From Archegozetes longisetosus (taxonomy: Eukaryota > Arthropoda > Arachnida > Sarcoptiformes > Trhypochthoniidae), in contig JAEMBT020000002.1 in assembly GCA_018873245.2 (NCBI GenBank), forward strand, positions 1,556,001 through 1,620,000: a DNA stretch of 64,000 nucleotides. The letters run 5' to 3'. The first letter of the stretch is position 1. Each line of letters begins with the position of its first letter. The notes beneath the pieces were generated by a model. That model searched no databases. It was given only the letters and a program-made list of their open reading frames with translations, and was not told where the DNA came from. Both the position numbers and the translations under genes were made by a program. Shown here piece after piece: positions 25,092-35,724 of the stretch.

Positions 25092-25765
25092 CAAATGAAG
25101 TCTTCATAAATCGTACTTTATTAAACTTTATCGAGTGTAAGTTGATGGTCGATGGTAAACTGCAAATGACTGTAATTGATAATAATGGAGCCAGATTTTT
25201 CGCGTTCGATTTTCTCCCTGAGAATAGAATTGTTTTTAAAGTCTTTTAAAGACATGCTTTCCTTCATCAAACGTGCTATCTTGCGCCTCTTTTTCGCCGC
25301 TTTTTTGGCCTGCTCTTCAGCTAACTTGTTGCGCGAATCAAAAGAATGGCTCAAAAGTCGTGAAAGAAAAAAATGTCAATCAAATTTTGATTAATAAAAA
25401 TATATATATCTATACCTGCATCGGTTTTGATTCTTTTAAGCGTCTAGGCCTGTCTTTTATTTCCCTCCTTTTTTAATCCCTAGATATGTCCCAATTTTCA
25501 TCCCATAGACAATTACTTGTTTCAGTTGAGTCCTCCATTTCGAATGAAAAACCTGGAGATTATATAAGAAAAGTAAAGTAATTAATATTTTCATCAAGTG
25601 AGAGGATGAAAAGTGAGACATACAAAGTTGTATCGATATTCTTAGTTGCGCCCTCGTAGCCCGTTGCGTTCAACTATGAATTTGGTGACTTTGATAACAT
25701 CACACAAATTTTAGTGCATACTTCAACCTAGATCAGTGTATTTATATAGCGGTTCTCATACGAAA

Positions 25766-25984
25766 TTCTATTCTTTTGAAAAATATGTTTACGATGCATC
25801 TTCATTAGAAAAGTTAAATAGTGAATTATATAACACAAATTGGAGCCGTTTAATTGGTAATGCTGCGAACATTGATGATGTGTATAGGTTAATCATTAAT
25901 GAGTTTTAAATAATTTTTAACAAACATATCCCCAGAAAAGAATTTCGTATTATCAGAAAGTTCAAATTGGATATAAAATTTATA
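25766..25984 (+). pseudogene. Non-LTR retrotransposon-like fragment, right-arm copy
   Basis: Mirror of 14347-14565. Bases 25766-25909 read FYSFEKYVYDASSLEKLN through NTNWSRLIGN and DDVYRLIINEF to a stop. The +1 frame continues with IIFNKHIPRKEFRIIRKFK. The pattern suggests a LINE ORF2 linker with one frameshift. No catalytic reverse transcriptase motif is present, so the call rests on this linker alone. Confidence 0.45.
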
Positions 25985-26533
25985 ACTTGAGAATTCTATT
26001 CTTTAAGATTCCTGTGTTTTGTTATATCCTTAATTCAGACCATTATTTGATACTCGAAGGGAGCCCTGATACCTGGTAGACGTCCATATTTTTCTGCTTT
26101 TTACCTGTCGAAAAAAAACAATAAAGTTAAGGCATTGTGCATTTCAATTATAATAAAACAACTTTCCAGTAGTGAATGATATTGATAGCAATCAACATAA
26201 GTGTTAAAGATTTGTACAAAACAACTTTGTAGAAATGTTTATATGAGAAATATCGACTTTTATCTCAATTATTTATACACTTATTAAGAATTACTCCATA
26301 ATCATAATGAAAATCGATAAGAAGATAACAAGATAGAGAGAAAAATTACGAAATTTTTGTAGAAAAAGTATACTATGGATGTCACTTGAGACTGAAATAA
26401 CTAGAGAGACACGCCTTTACTCTAAATGATTGAGCTGAAGCGAAACTTTTTGATTAATTTTCTTAATAGCTTTTGATTATTTGGCACAAGCCCTCTGTGC
26501 TTAGAATAACAATAATTGAATACATAATTTAAA

Positions 26534-28273
26534 ATGAATTTTCGAGGAGAACTTCTTAGTGTTGCAACTATAATGGTAATTACTTTTATTGGTATTCTTT
26601 CAAAACTTATAAATTATTTCTAGGCCCAACCAACTCTGCCTAAGGTTTAAGAAATTAACTTTTTATTCTTAAGAGTCCTCCCTATGTAAATATGGAGTAT
26701 AATTCTAGTAATGATACGTGGCTGTTGAATGGTGGCTTTGAAGCTAAATTGTTAAAAGAAATGAGTAAATATTTCAATTTTACCTACAAAATAGTCAACT
26801 GCAACAGAGATTGGGGAACAGAATTGCCCAACAAGACATGGACTGGAATTATAGGAAAAATTGTATCAAAAGTATACTTCTTATTCAAAAATAGTCTATT
26901 CATTTGCTATTTTCTAAAGAATAATTGTTTTTTCGATTAACCATCACGAATAAATTTAGGTTATTCTATATTTAATAGATAGCAGACTTTGGTTTTTGTG
27001 GTCTGAGCATAACCAATGATCGATTAAAAGTTATTGACTTTTCAAATCCACATATTATAACTTCTGTGTCATTCATGACTTCATCTCCTAAAATAGAACC
27101 GAAGATTACTATAATTATGGAGCCTTTTGAATATCCAATTTGGATTTGCATTATAATTGCGTTTGTTTTAATAACATTCAATAAGTGGCTTATCTCTCAA
27201 TATTTTATTCGATTAAAGAATAATTGTACCAATACTCATTCATTAAGATATCACCTATCTCGTAGTTTATTATTCATTGGATCATTGAAAATATTAATGT
27301 GTTGTTGGCTCTTTGCATCTCTTGTATTGTTAACTAGTTATAACGTAGGTCTTCACTCATTAATAGCTATTCCATCGAAAGTCAAAACTATTGATACAAT
27401 AATAGAATTAGCGGAAGCACAAAAAAACGGTAGAATACAAGTGATTGCACCTGAAACTTCCTATTATTACAATGCGATTAAGGTATCAAAGCTTTTGGAT
27501 TTCAAAAATCTACCTAAATTATTAAATTACAACTAACGTTTGATGTTATTTCTAAAGAATATTCTGAGATTTTATGAAAAACAATAGTTTACATATTATT
27601 TGTTATTGAAGCTCTGAGCAATTTATACTATGTTTTAGAATTGAAAAAATTTATTTAATTGACAACAAATCAAAGCTTATCTATGAAATGATAATTAAAA
27701 TTCCCTCTTTTATGTTCTTTGTATAGAACTCCCAAATTGGGATCACTGGAGAAATAGGACAACTTATCCAACCAGTGTCTGATCCTAAAACTGGTGTAGA
27801 AAAAGTGTTAAATTCGCCTGAAGCTTATGCTTATATCGCAACTAGAAATCTTTTGACTTACACAATGCTTAGATTTGGCGAGAAATCGTTTCATTTACCA
27901 GCACCGGCATTAGACTCGGCTATTTTTCTCGATGTTATGGCAATCGCACTACAAAAGGGATTTAAATATAAGAACCAATTCAACAAATTGTATGCCTTTA
28001 TTGCATATCTTAAAAACTTTATTAAAAATAAATTTTGAAAAATTGTTATGTAGTATTTCTGACATCACACAAGGAGGTATTTCTGATTATTGGAAACTCA
28101 CTGAAAGCAAAAGACTTTCTAATTACAACAAAAAAAATTTTGATAATCGCGAAGAAGAGAATTGGGGACCCCATATATTATCCTTATTTCATTTGCAAAG
28201 CGCTTTCTACCTATTTTTTATTGGAACTTTAATGTCAACATTGGTATCTATAACAGAATTGATAATAAAATAA
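26534..28273 (+). CDS. Ionotropic receptor (IR), right-arm copy, intact
   Basis: Five exons: 26534-26575, 26674-26862, 26979-27482, 27727-27989 and 28054-28273. All junctions are GT/AG and in frame, giving 405 residues. The N-terminus is short, with no separate amino-terminal domain: SVATIM then SPPYVN opens the first ligand-binding lobe, followed by GGFEAKLLKEMSKYFNFTY and IADFGF. Membrane segment M1 is about 129-148, the pore-side segment about 165-178, M3 about 181-200 and M4 about 379-401. The channel signature at the end of M3 is SYNVGLHS (197-204) instead of the canonical SYTANLAA of glutamate receptors, as expected for a divergent IR. The second lobe includes EKVLNSPEAYAYIATRNLL and ends with GGISDYW before M4. 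It probably acts as a chemosensory ion-channel subunit. The very short first exon is the least certain part. Confidence 0.85.
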
Positions 28274-28690
28274 AGAAACGTTAAAGAGTCTTATCAAAAA
28301 TATTAATATTAAAAATTAATTAGATGTATAACAAGTACTATTCAAGAAATATTTGCCTGAAAAAATAAAATATATACTAAAATGTATTGCATTGGAATAC
28401 TTCATTCAACAATTGTATTATAGTTTTTAAGAAATTTAGAAATATTGCAGAAGTTTGTCTGCTTTTAATCTCCCCTTATTCGAATGATAAATACAAGACT
28501 AACTTTATAATAGATTTCATTAGTGAAAAGAAAGCATATTATTTGAAAGTTTATAGTCTTAAATTAAAATTAATTTAGAACTACTTTAAAAGTTAACACT
28601 TTCACTAATGTTCGGTAAATGAAGTGAGTCTCTTCATTCTTCATATAGTGTTAGAAGGCTGTTTGTGCTAATAGAAAGTTTCTGGAAATA
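28274..28690. other. Arm sequence between IR gene and Tc1-like remnant
   Basis: Mirror of 11640-12056; no coding region recognised. It presumably holds the 3' end of the IR transcript. Confidence 0.4.
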
Positions 28691-29818
28691 CAGTGCGTCC
28701 AACATAAGCTTTACCAGTTTTGTGTTTGAATATTTTCTTACTAATTATCTATGGAATAATGCTCCTCTACTTAAAATGTAGAGAATCTCGCCAAGTTTTG
28801 TTACCCTCTGTATGGGCATATTTGAACATATTTTTCTATTACTTTTAGGTGTTTAAATGGTTTGATACCAGATTTTATTACAAATATTTCTAATTTTAGA
28901 GAAAAATAAAATTTATTTTTATAGTAAATTTATAGCACTATCTATACATATAGTTAATTTCTAATTCTAATTACGAGAAATATATCTAAGTGTTTTTTAT
29001 TTAATTGAACCCGATTTCCTCATCTAAGGAAAAATAGGGATAATTAAGCATTTTTTCAGAGATAATGATGGACTTTTATAGCTTTACTAATCAATGATAA
29101 ATAATTTGAATGGGAACGCCATTGTGCTCAATACAATGCTTTAACCGTGATATTACTGAACGACATGAGTTCTTTATCATTTCTTGGGGTATATTATTAA
29201 ACTCTTCTTTTATGTATTGTTTAAGTGTTGTAGTGTTTGTTGGTTGTCTCCGATATACTTTATCCTTTAAATATCCCCAAAGAAAAAAATCGGAAGTTGT
29301 CAGGTCGGGTGATCGGGGAGGCCATGACATATTCGATTGTCTCCCAATCCAACGTCCATGGAAGTGGGAATCTAACCACCGTCACACAGTATACGCGAAG
29401 TGTGCATGAGCCCCATCCTGTTGAAATCAAAGCCGGTCCCTAACAACTTTATCTGAAATTCGAGGCCAAAGATACTCATTCAATAACTCAAGATAGCTTT
29501 CAGTACTAACAGTCCCATTGAAAAAGTAAGGACCCACACGGTCTCCACTCCATATCCCTGCTCATACCATTACAGTTTCTCCAAGTTTGTCTTGCTCAAG
29601 AACAATATTTGGGTTTGATGGTGACCAGTAAACTGTGTTATGTCTGTTTACACGACCATTAACTGAGACCAATGATTCACCTGACCATATTATTTTGTCT
29701 ACAAATCCCTCATCTTCATTTTGCATATCGAGAAAAAGGCGCGAAAATTCAACACGAGCTTCTGATCGTCTTAATTAAGGTGATGTATGGTGATCGGGTG
29801 ATATGGATGAAAATTAAA
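28691..29818 (-). mobile_element. Truncated Tc1/mariner-superfamily element at palindrome edge
   Basis: Mirror of the 3' portion of 9765-11639. One terminal inverted repeat is present (28691-28722), but the other end and the first ~750 bp, with most of the DNA-binding half of the transposase, are missing. It stops at 29818, exactly where palindrome homology ends. The remaining transposase frame (29091-29330, minus strand, WPPRSPDL to the C-terminus) carries the same downstream stops as the left copy. The truncation marks the duplication breakpoint and is not an independent insertion. Confidence 0.85.
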
Positions 29819-29940
29819 TTCGCAATTGCAATTACGGTTTGGAAATTAACTTTGGATTTAAATAGTTTGCATAGCGAAGTATTAAATTATAATATTATGA
29901 TGTAACTAAAAAATTTTATGACAAAAACGATATCATATTA
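29819..29940. repeat. Unnamed hairpin repeat, copy 2, first part
   Basis: Matches 6366-6487 (GCAATTACGGTTTGGAAATT onward) with moderate divergence. It is interrupted at a TA by the mariner 29941-31295 and resumes at 31296. Confidence 0.75.
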
Positions 29941-31295
29941 TTAGGTCAGCCGGAAATTAATCGGACTTTTTAATCACGTTACTGATAAAAGTTGTAAACA
30001 TGTTTATGTTATATTATTGCGCATTAGAGTAAAAGAAAGTGAATGATGCGGTCGCTTGTATTTCTCGTGCTTTTGAATACGATTTCTGTTTATGTTCCAA
30101 AAGTGGACCCACTTCGAGCTAGTGTTACAAATCAAGAACAACATGCATTTATTAAATGTCATGTTCTATTGAGCACTCCTGCTATTGAAGTTTATAAGAT
30201 GCTAGATAAAATAGCTCGGAGAAGTGCATTAAGCAAAAGTTAGGTATATGACCTTTATAATCAATTTAAAGATAGAAGCCGCCTAAGCAACGAGGACGTC
30301 CCTCACCCAGGAAGACCTCGTACTTCGACTGATATAACACACGAACAAAAACTTAAGGAGCTTTTAAATGAGGGCAATTACTGGAGGACCGAAGATTTGG
30401 CCCAAGAATTAGGTATTAGTATCACGAGTACAAAGGATCTTTTGAATATGGTAGGGGCAAGAAAGGTAGCCTCAAGATGGGTACCACACGAATTAAAACC
30501 CCAACAAAAGGAGTTTCGGGTACATATTTCTACAGAGAACCTTGAAAGATATAATAGTAACCCTGATATTCTGGAAAGAATTATAGCAATCGATGAAACT
30601 TGGCTGAAGAGCTATGACCCATTAGATGCTAAGAGTTCACGTCAATGGATCCTACCTAACAAACACCGTAATTATTTAAAGTTAAATTTTCGAAATCTAA
30701 AAATTATGTGAGTGGCTTTATTCTTTGTCGTAGGCCGACCAAAGTCAGGGCAACAATGAGTGACTGGAAGGTAATGATGATCGTAGCGTTTCATCAAAAT
30801 CGGATCATAGCTTATCAAATTTTACCAAAAAATAAAAACGTCAATTTTGAAGTTTATCTTAATTTTTGTCCGAAATATTGCACCGAGAGACAAACAAACA
30901 CCGTATTGCGGGACCACTCATCTTACATGACAATGCTAAGCCACACAAACATCAGAAAGTTGAAGAATTTTTCAAATGACATCGATAGGAGGTGTTAAAA
31001 CACCCCCTTATAGCCCTGATTTGAATCCTTGCAGCTATGATGGTATTGCTAGAATAAAGAAGCCTAGCAAAGGAAAGAGATTTGCCAATGAGAATGAACT
31101 TAAAGCTGCTTATGATGAAGTTATTAAAGAAATAAATCTAAAAGATGAGGCTACAGGAATACGACACCTCCCAGAGCGGTGGGCTTTAGTCACCCAGACA
31201 GGGGGAGAATATATTGTATAATTATATTATTATATAATAAATATCTTTTAAAGTCTATGATTTCTAATATTCCGGTTATTTTCCGGCTGACTTAA
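29941..31295 (+). mobile_element. Mariner transposon, full-length, decayed
   Basis: 1355 bp, with ends TTAGGTCAGCCGGAAA and, read inward from the right, TTAAGTCAGCCGGAAAA. It is flanked by TA at 29939-29940 and 31296-31297. The first copy of the host repeat has the uninterrupted site (CATATTAAATT at 6481), which confirms insertion at a single TA. The length and the transposase inside are typical of mariner. Confidence 0.92.
30043..31221 (+). pseudogene. Broken mariner transposase (DD34D type)
   Basis: The N-terminal half shows the mariner helix-turn-helix region and GRPRTSTD. The first catalytic Asp is intact in IAIDETWLKSYDP. There is a stop at 30241, another at 30708 and at least two frame changes. 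The second catalytic motif HDNAKPHKH is present near 30930, in another frame. YSPDLNPCSYDG follows near 31012, where the third catalytic Asp of the usual PxDY motif is Ser. LPERWALVTQTGGEYI closes the protein. Frameshifts plus the lost catalytic residue mean it cannot transpose itself. Confidence 0.9.
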
Positions 31296-31570
31296 TAAAT
31301 TGGAAAATTTTAAAATGAACTTTTGAAGATGTTACCACGAGTGTTCGCACTCAATCTCTTTTGCTACTTAAATCGCCCTTAGCCCTAAATATAATCCTAG
31401 AGAGATCATATGCGAACACTCGTGGTAACATGTCTAAAAATCCAAAATTAAGTTTTAATTAAAAATAGGTATATCTCTTGAACCAGTGGGTGTGGCCTAA
31501 TAATTTTTGCATTAATTAATTTTTCTCATAGAGTACTATCGATGTGACTCGAAATCCAAATCCAAAAATC
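31296..31570. repeat. Unnamed hairpin repeat, copy 2, second part
   Basis: Continues the match to 6484-6750. The hairpin arms are 31331-31359 and 31402-31430, with the loop conserved relative to copy 1. The stem sequence differs from copy 1 at nine of 29 positions, yet pairs with its own partner arm over its first 19 positions and last six. Confidence 0.75.
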
Positions 31571-32087
31571 CAAAATTAAATTTTGAGTAAAAAAATAATT
31601 TAAAGGAATTTTATTTACAAACATTGTTTACACTGTGTGTCTAAGCGAAATAAACATGTTGTTTTTGAATGCAGGCTATTAAGAACATTATTGACTAGCA
31701 TTATATTACGTTAAAAATGATTGATATCACTTTTCAATATATACTGCAAATGCAGTTTACACTTTGATTCGCTTGTGAATATATCCAAATACTCTTTATT
31801 ATACTTATCATCATTATATTGACATATCAAAAATTATTTGTGGTATGTCCTAATTGTAAATAGTAAATGAACTGTTTTGAGAAATTAATAATGGAATGTT
31901 TAAATCTACCAAGAAGTAGCTAAAAGATGCTAATAAATATAAGGGAGAGGAATAGAAAAGTAAGAGTGAGAGCTTAGACTCCGAGCGATACAGTTTAATT
32001 TTATGTATCTTATTCTTATGTTAATAAAAATTAATTATTAGAACCTAAGTGTTATTATTAAGGCATACGAAAAATCACTAACAATAT
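31571..32087. other. Intergenic, no gene recognised
   Basis: AT-rich sequence without a coding frame or clear repeat structure. Confidence 0.4.
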
Positions 32088-32345
32088 TAATGTCTGATAG
32101 ACAATATTTGAGTGAAAAACATTGTGCTTGTTGTGGAATAAGATTTGATAGATTAAAGAAGCGGCAAATACAAAAGTATCATCACTAACCTTAATTGAAA
32201 ATACTAATTTTGCAAAAAAAACTATAGCGAAAAGAGGAAATAAAGTTGATAATACTTTAGTTGAAGTTAAAGATTTGATCTGCAAAAGATGTATATCTAT
32301 TGCTAATAGATATCAACCTAAAGAAACGAAAACAACAAATAAAAG
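32088..32345 (+). pseudogene. Broken fragment with paired Cys-x2-Cys motifs
   Basis: The plus strand reads MSDRQYLSEKHCACCGIRFDRL to a stop near 32186. Shifted by one base, it continues with IENTNFAKKTIAKRGNKVDN and DLICKRCISIANRYQ. Two CxxC pairs about 60 residues apart suggest a zinc-binding module of a transposon or regulatory protein, but the family was not recognised. One frameshift separates the halves. Confidence 0.3.
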
Positions 32346-32961
32346 AAAGTGTTTTTTGTCAATACATCGCTTTTTCCTGGAAATGTCAGACAGCATGATC
32401 TAATCATGAGAATCTTTCCAATGAAGAAAAAATTGAAACAATCTTTAAGCTACTTAAATGATCTTGAAAATATCGAAGTATTTGAGGATAAAAGATGTAT
32501 TAGATCCTAGTGTTACTTTAATACGAACTCATGTTTAATCGCGTCACTCTAATGCAAAAACCTACAATACTTGTGTTACTTATAAATCCAATAATAATTC
32601 CTTGGATGCAATTTATAGATGGTTGACCAATTTTGTCCTTTGTCCTCCCGGGGGTCAGAGGAAGAAAATACAATGTCCTCCTTTACAAAAAGCATTAAAA
32701 TTTTCTGAGACTGTAATTATTTCCTATTTTTTGTATACATAAGTTAAATTATGCACTTTTCGTAGTCAAAGATAGTATAATTTCGAATATCTTTACATTA
32801 TAAAGGAACAATTAGGATGTTTATACATAAGTATAGTGCAATCATACGTTTGACTTATCAAATACATGTGACGTAGTTATAAAAATTTTAATCAAAGCAA
32901 TCCTTCTTTAATTGTGAATCACAATGTCTCAGAAGAGGAGTAAATGCAAATTCTCGATGCA

Positions 32962-33036
32962 AATGCCGATTCTTGCAAATCTCTATGTTTAACAAAGTTG
33001 CAAGTGTTCAATAACAAGCTTACTTCATACTTATGG
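32962..33036. repeat. Inverted copy of a MITE end (matches 34886-34962)
   Basis: The reverse complement of about 75 bp matches 34886-34962, including GTTCAATAACAAGCTTACTT. It shares the end sequence of the small inverted-repeat element at 34688-34962 and so represents another end or solo copy of that family. Confidence 0.6.
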
Positions 33037-33037
33037 T

Positions 33038-33725
33038 TGGTACTGAATATTTTCTAATTTATTAAATTTTATTATGAATTGAAACTTAAACCAAAGCTAA
33101 GAAAATATTTTGAGAACCCCGTTTTCTAAATTATTGATAAATTCAATGTAAACTCAACGGTTAATCATAAAAACTATTCTCTGTAAAAATAATCTATTCT
33201 GAAGACATTAGCGCCATATTCTCGATGAAAAGTTGTCGTTTCTTTTGAATTATGATTGATTTGTGTGACTATTCTCATGAATTGACAACAAATTCGAATA
33301 TTTTGCTTAAATGGAAGATAGTTCAATACTTTGGATGAGAGCATGAAAATACTGGAGTTTTTCGCTCCATCCCATACAGATAATTTTTTAATACCTTTAT
33401 TAATCTTTTTATTTCATATCTGTTAGCCCACAATGACAGAAAATTTAACCATTTATGCAAAATATTTGAATTTGTTGTCAATTCATGAGAATAGTCACAC
33501 AAATCAATCATAATTCGAAAGAATCGACAACTTTTCATCGAGAATATGGCGTTAATTTCTTCAGAATAGATTATTTTTACAGCGAATAGTTTTTATGATT
33601 TGCCGTTGAGTTTACATTGAATTTGTCAATAATTTAGAAAACGGGGTTCTCAAAATATTTTCTTAGCTTTGGTTTAAGGTTCAATTCATAATAAAATTTG
33701 ATAAATTAGAAAATATTCAGTACCA
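33038..33725. repeat. Foldback element, 277-bp arms
   Basis: 33038-33314 and 33449-33725 are inverted copies with scattered mismatches around a spacer of about 134 bp. Open frames across it are by-products of the inverted repeat. No TIR-type duplication was found, so the class is unknown. Confidence 0.8.
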
Positions 33726-34033
33726 GCATTTGTTACCTCCTTTGGAAAAATTTTAGATTTTCATTGAAGATCACAATGATTTTAGTGAAAATAATCAAAC
33801 TCTAATTGTTTAAATGAGAACATATTCAAATTCTAGAAAAATGGCCAAGTTAGATGAGGTTAGGTTAGTGTTTGGATTATCTAATAATCAAGATACTTTT
33901 CTAACTTTTTACAATGTGTTTTATTCAATGTAACAACGTCTTATTTTTGCCTCACAAAATACATAATCATATTCTCTGAGGTTTTTTCTAGTTAGAGAAA
34001 ATTATACAACACAAGTGAGGCTCAAAGATAAAG

Positions 34034-34465
34034 TTAAAAACTATTACAATCGACATTAAACTTATGGAGAATAACGTCGAATTCCTGCTTAATAGGATTA
34101 TAAACTTCGTCGTGACATTTATTACGGATTCCATCGATTTTGCACTTGATAGTTGTGGTATAGACGCAATACAATCTTTTAGCCACGGGCTCTATTTCCG
34201 AATCTGGCGCATGTTTGCTCAACATATCAGCCATTTGTTTGTCGATGTCATCTTTCACGATACTACTAGTGTCATCACATTCCTTGAACAAACTCGCGGA
34301 ATCTTGGTAGCACGTTTCATATTTTGCAAGACGGTGAGAACCAATGGGCCAATGATACTTTTCCAGATATTTCTCAAAATGTATCAAGTCTTCATCAAGG
34401 CAAAATGCTCCACCAATTAGACAAGCAAATGCAAATAGAGTGAAAATTTTCGCTAACATCATCAC
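34034..34465 (-). CDS. Small secreted six-cysteine protein, unrecognised family
   Basis: An uninterrupted 143-codon frame. Residues 1-22 form a clear signal peptide (MMMLAKIFTLFAFACLIGGA). The mature part of about 120 residues is charged and apparently mostly helical. It has six cysteines at 52, 63, 100, 108, 117 and 140, enough for three disulfides. Two further Met codons follow the first, so the start could be any of residues 1-3. A TATA-like run lies at 34503-34516, about 40-50 bp upstream of the start. I do not recognise the family. The layout (short secreted helical protein with conserved even cysteines) is common among arthropod salivary, allergen and odorant-binding-like proteins, but the six-cysteine spacing does not match classical odorant-binding proteins. 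It is surrounded by foldback repeats. Confidence 0.75.
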   Translation of the reverse strand: MMMLAKIFTLFAFACLIGGAFCLDEDLIHFEKYLEKYHWPIGSHRLAKYETCYQDSASLFKECDDTSSIVKDDIDKQMADMLSKHAPDSEIEPVAKRLYCVYTTTIKCKIDGIRNKCHDEVYNPIKQEFDVILHKFNVDCNSF

Positions 34466-34687
34466 TGTAACCTCTAAGAAAAATTACCATAAATAAGGTG
34501 GGTATATATATACAATATTATAAATAGAGCAGAGCAAAGTGTTGCATTAATTGCCTATTCACTTACTTTTTTAATTCAAATCTGAAATGTTGGCATTGTA
34601 AAACTATCGCTCCTTTAAATACAAACGTATAAAGCAGTCAGTTTCATAATCTAGATTCTTATTCGAAGTTCTCAGTGTGTATCTAGG

Positions 34688-34962
34688 TCGCAATTGTTCA
34701 ATAACAAGCTTGTAATAAGCTTACTTCGTACTAATTGATTACGAATTTATCCTTGAAAGGAATATGATCAATAATTTAACTAATGCATTACAAATATTTA
34801 AAATATGCATGTATTCTAAGCATATTTTACGCAATAAATGACGCAAATTATTAATCACATTCCTTATAATGATAAATTCACAAACCATAAGTATGAAGTA
34901 AGCTTGTTATTGAACACTTGCAACTTTGCTAATCATAGAAATTTGCAAGAATCGGTGACCAA
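34688..34962. mobile_element. Small MITE-like inverted-repeat element
   Basis: 34693-34780 and about 34840-34908 are inverted relatives (TTCAATAACAAGCTT at both ends). The right end and about 45 bp beyond it are repeated inverted at 32962-33036. No coding capacity. Confidence 0.55.
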
Positions 34963-35060
34963 TTTAGAATAAATACAATGCTTGAGAAAAAAGCTTTAGT
35001 CACCATGATAAGATTAGGGAACGATATTAGATCCTTTTATTGCATTTCTCAGAAATCATA

Positions 35061-35724
35061 TAGTCGTATAGCCCTTTCTCAGAATGAACGAATGTGTAAG
35101 AAAGTTTTGAAAAACTGAATCAGAGTTTCAACTATTTACAGATTAAATACTAACCATACACAAAACGATTTTTAAAACATTTTGAATAAACGTTCTCTCG
35201 AAAAACTTTTAGATATCTATAAGATTCTTGAATGTGTTCCTAAAACAGAAAATTCTAAACATTATGCCATAATGTATAGTCTGGACAATAATTCGTTCAA
35301 CCATTTTTTATTTTTAGTACAACAATTGTTCGATAAAAATAATAGAATTCAAATAAATTCAATTATACTAAAAAGTAAAAGACTATGTGGAAATTAATTG
35401 TTAAATTATTCAGCATTTGACTCATCGTAAAGCTAACCGAATAACTGTTAACTGAACTCATTTATCATTTTATATCAGAGACGGTGATTTATAAATATTA
35501 TAAATCTTTATATCGCTTAAAGAAATAAACGACATTTAATGAATTATTCAATAAGTAGATCTCTTACTTATTACACACCGAATTGAATAGAAAAAATGTT
35601 CACTCAATAATTGCAAACTAATACATCAAACAGTATTTAATCTGTAAATAGTTGAAACTCTGACTCAGTTTCTCAAAGCTTTCTTACATATTCGTTCGTT
35701 CTGAGAAAGGGCTATATGACTAAA
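35061..35724. mobile_element. Inverted-repeat element with about 95-bp ends
   Basis: 35061-35155 and 35628-35724 are inverted copies (CCCTTTCTCAGAAYGAACGAA and ACTATTTACAGATTAAATAC, with a few mismatches). The interior has an open frame at 35182-35397 (71 codons beginning MNKRSLEKLLDIYKILE) with no recognisable domain. It may be a non-autonomous element with passenger sequence. Confidence 0.6.

Larger units (their letters stand above)
20239..29818. repeat. Right arm of giant palindrome (about 9.58 kb)
   Basis: Reverse complement of 10512-20094 with only scattered substitutions and single-base indels. It ends at 29818 inside a truncated transposase. The sequence immediately beyond (GCAATTACGG onward) belongs to the hairpin repeat, so the outer junction joins two repeats. 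No target-site duplication or TIR brackets the palindrome as a whole. Confidence 0.95.

Noticed and set aside
10512-29818. Treating the palindrome as a plain assembly artefact
   Set aside because: A 144-bp unique spacer, indels and substitutions between arms, and distinct outer junctions make this less likely, though read data are needed to settle it.
33323-33538. 71-codon minus-strand frame
   Set aside because: It spans the spacer and one arm of a foldback repeat.
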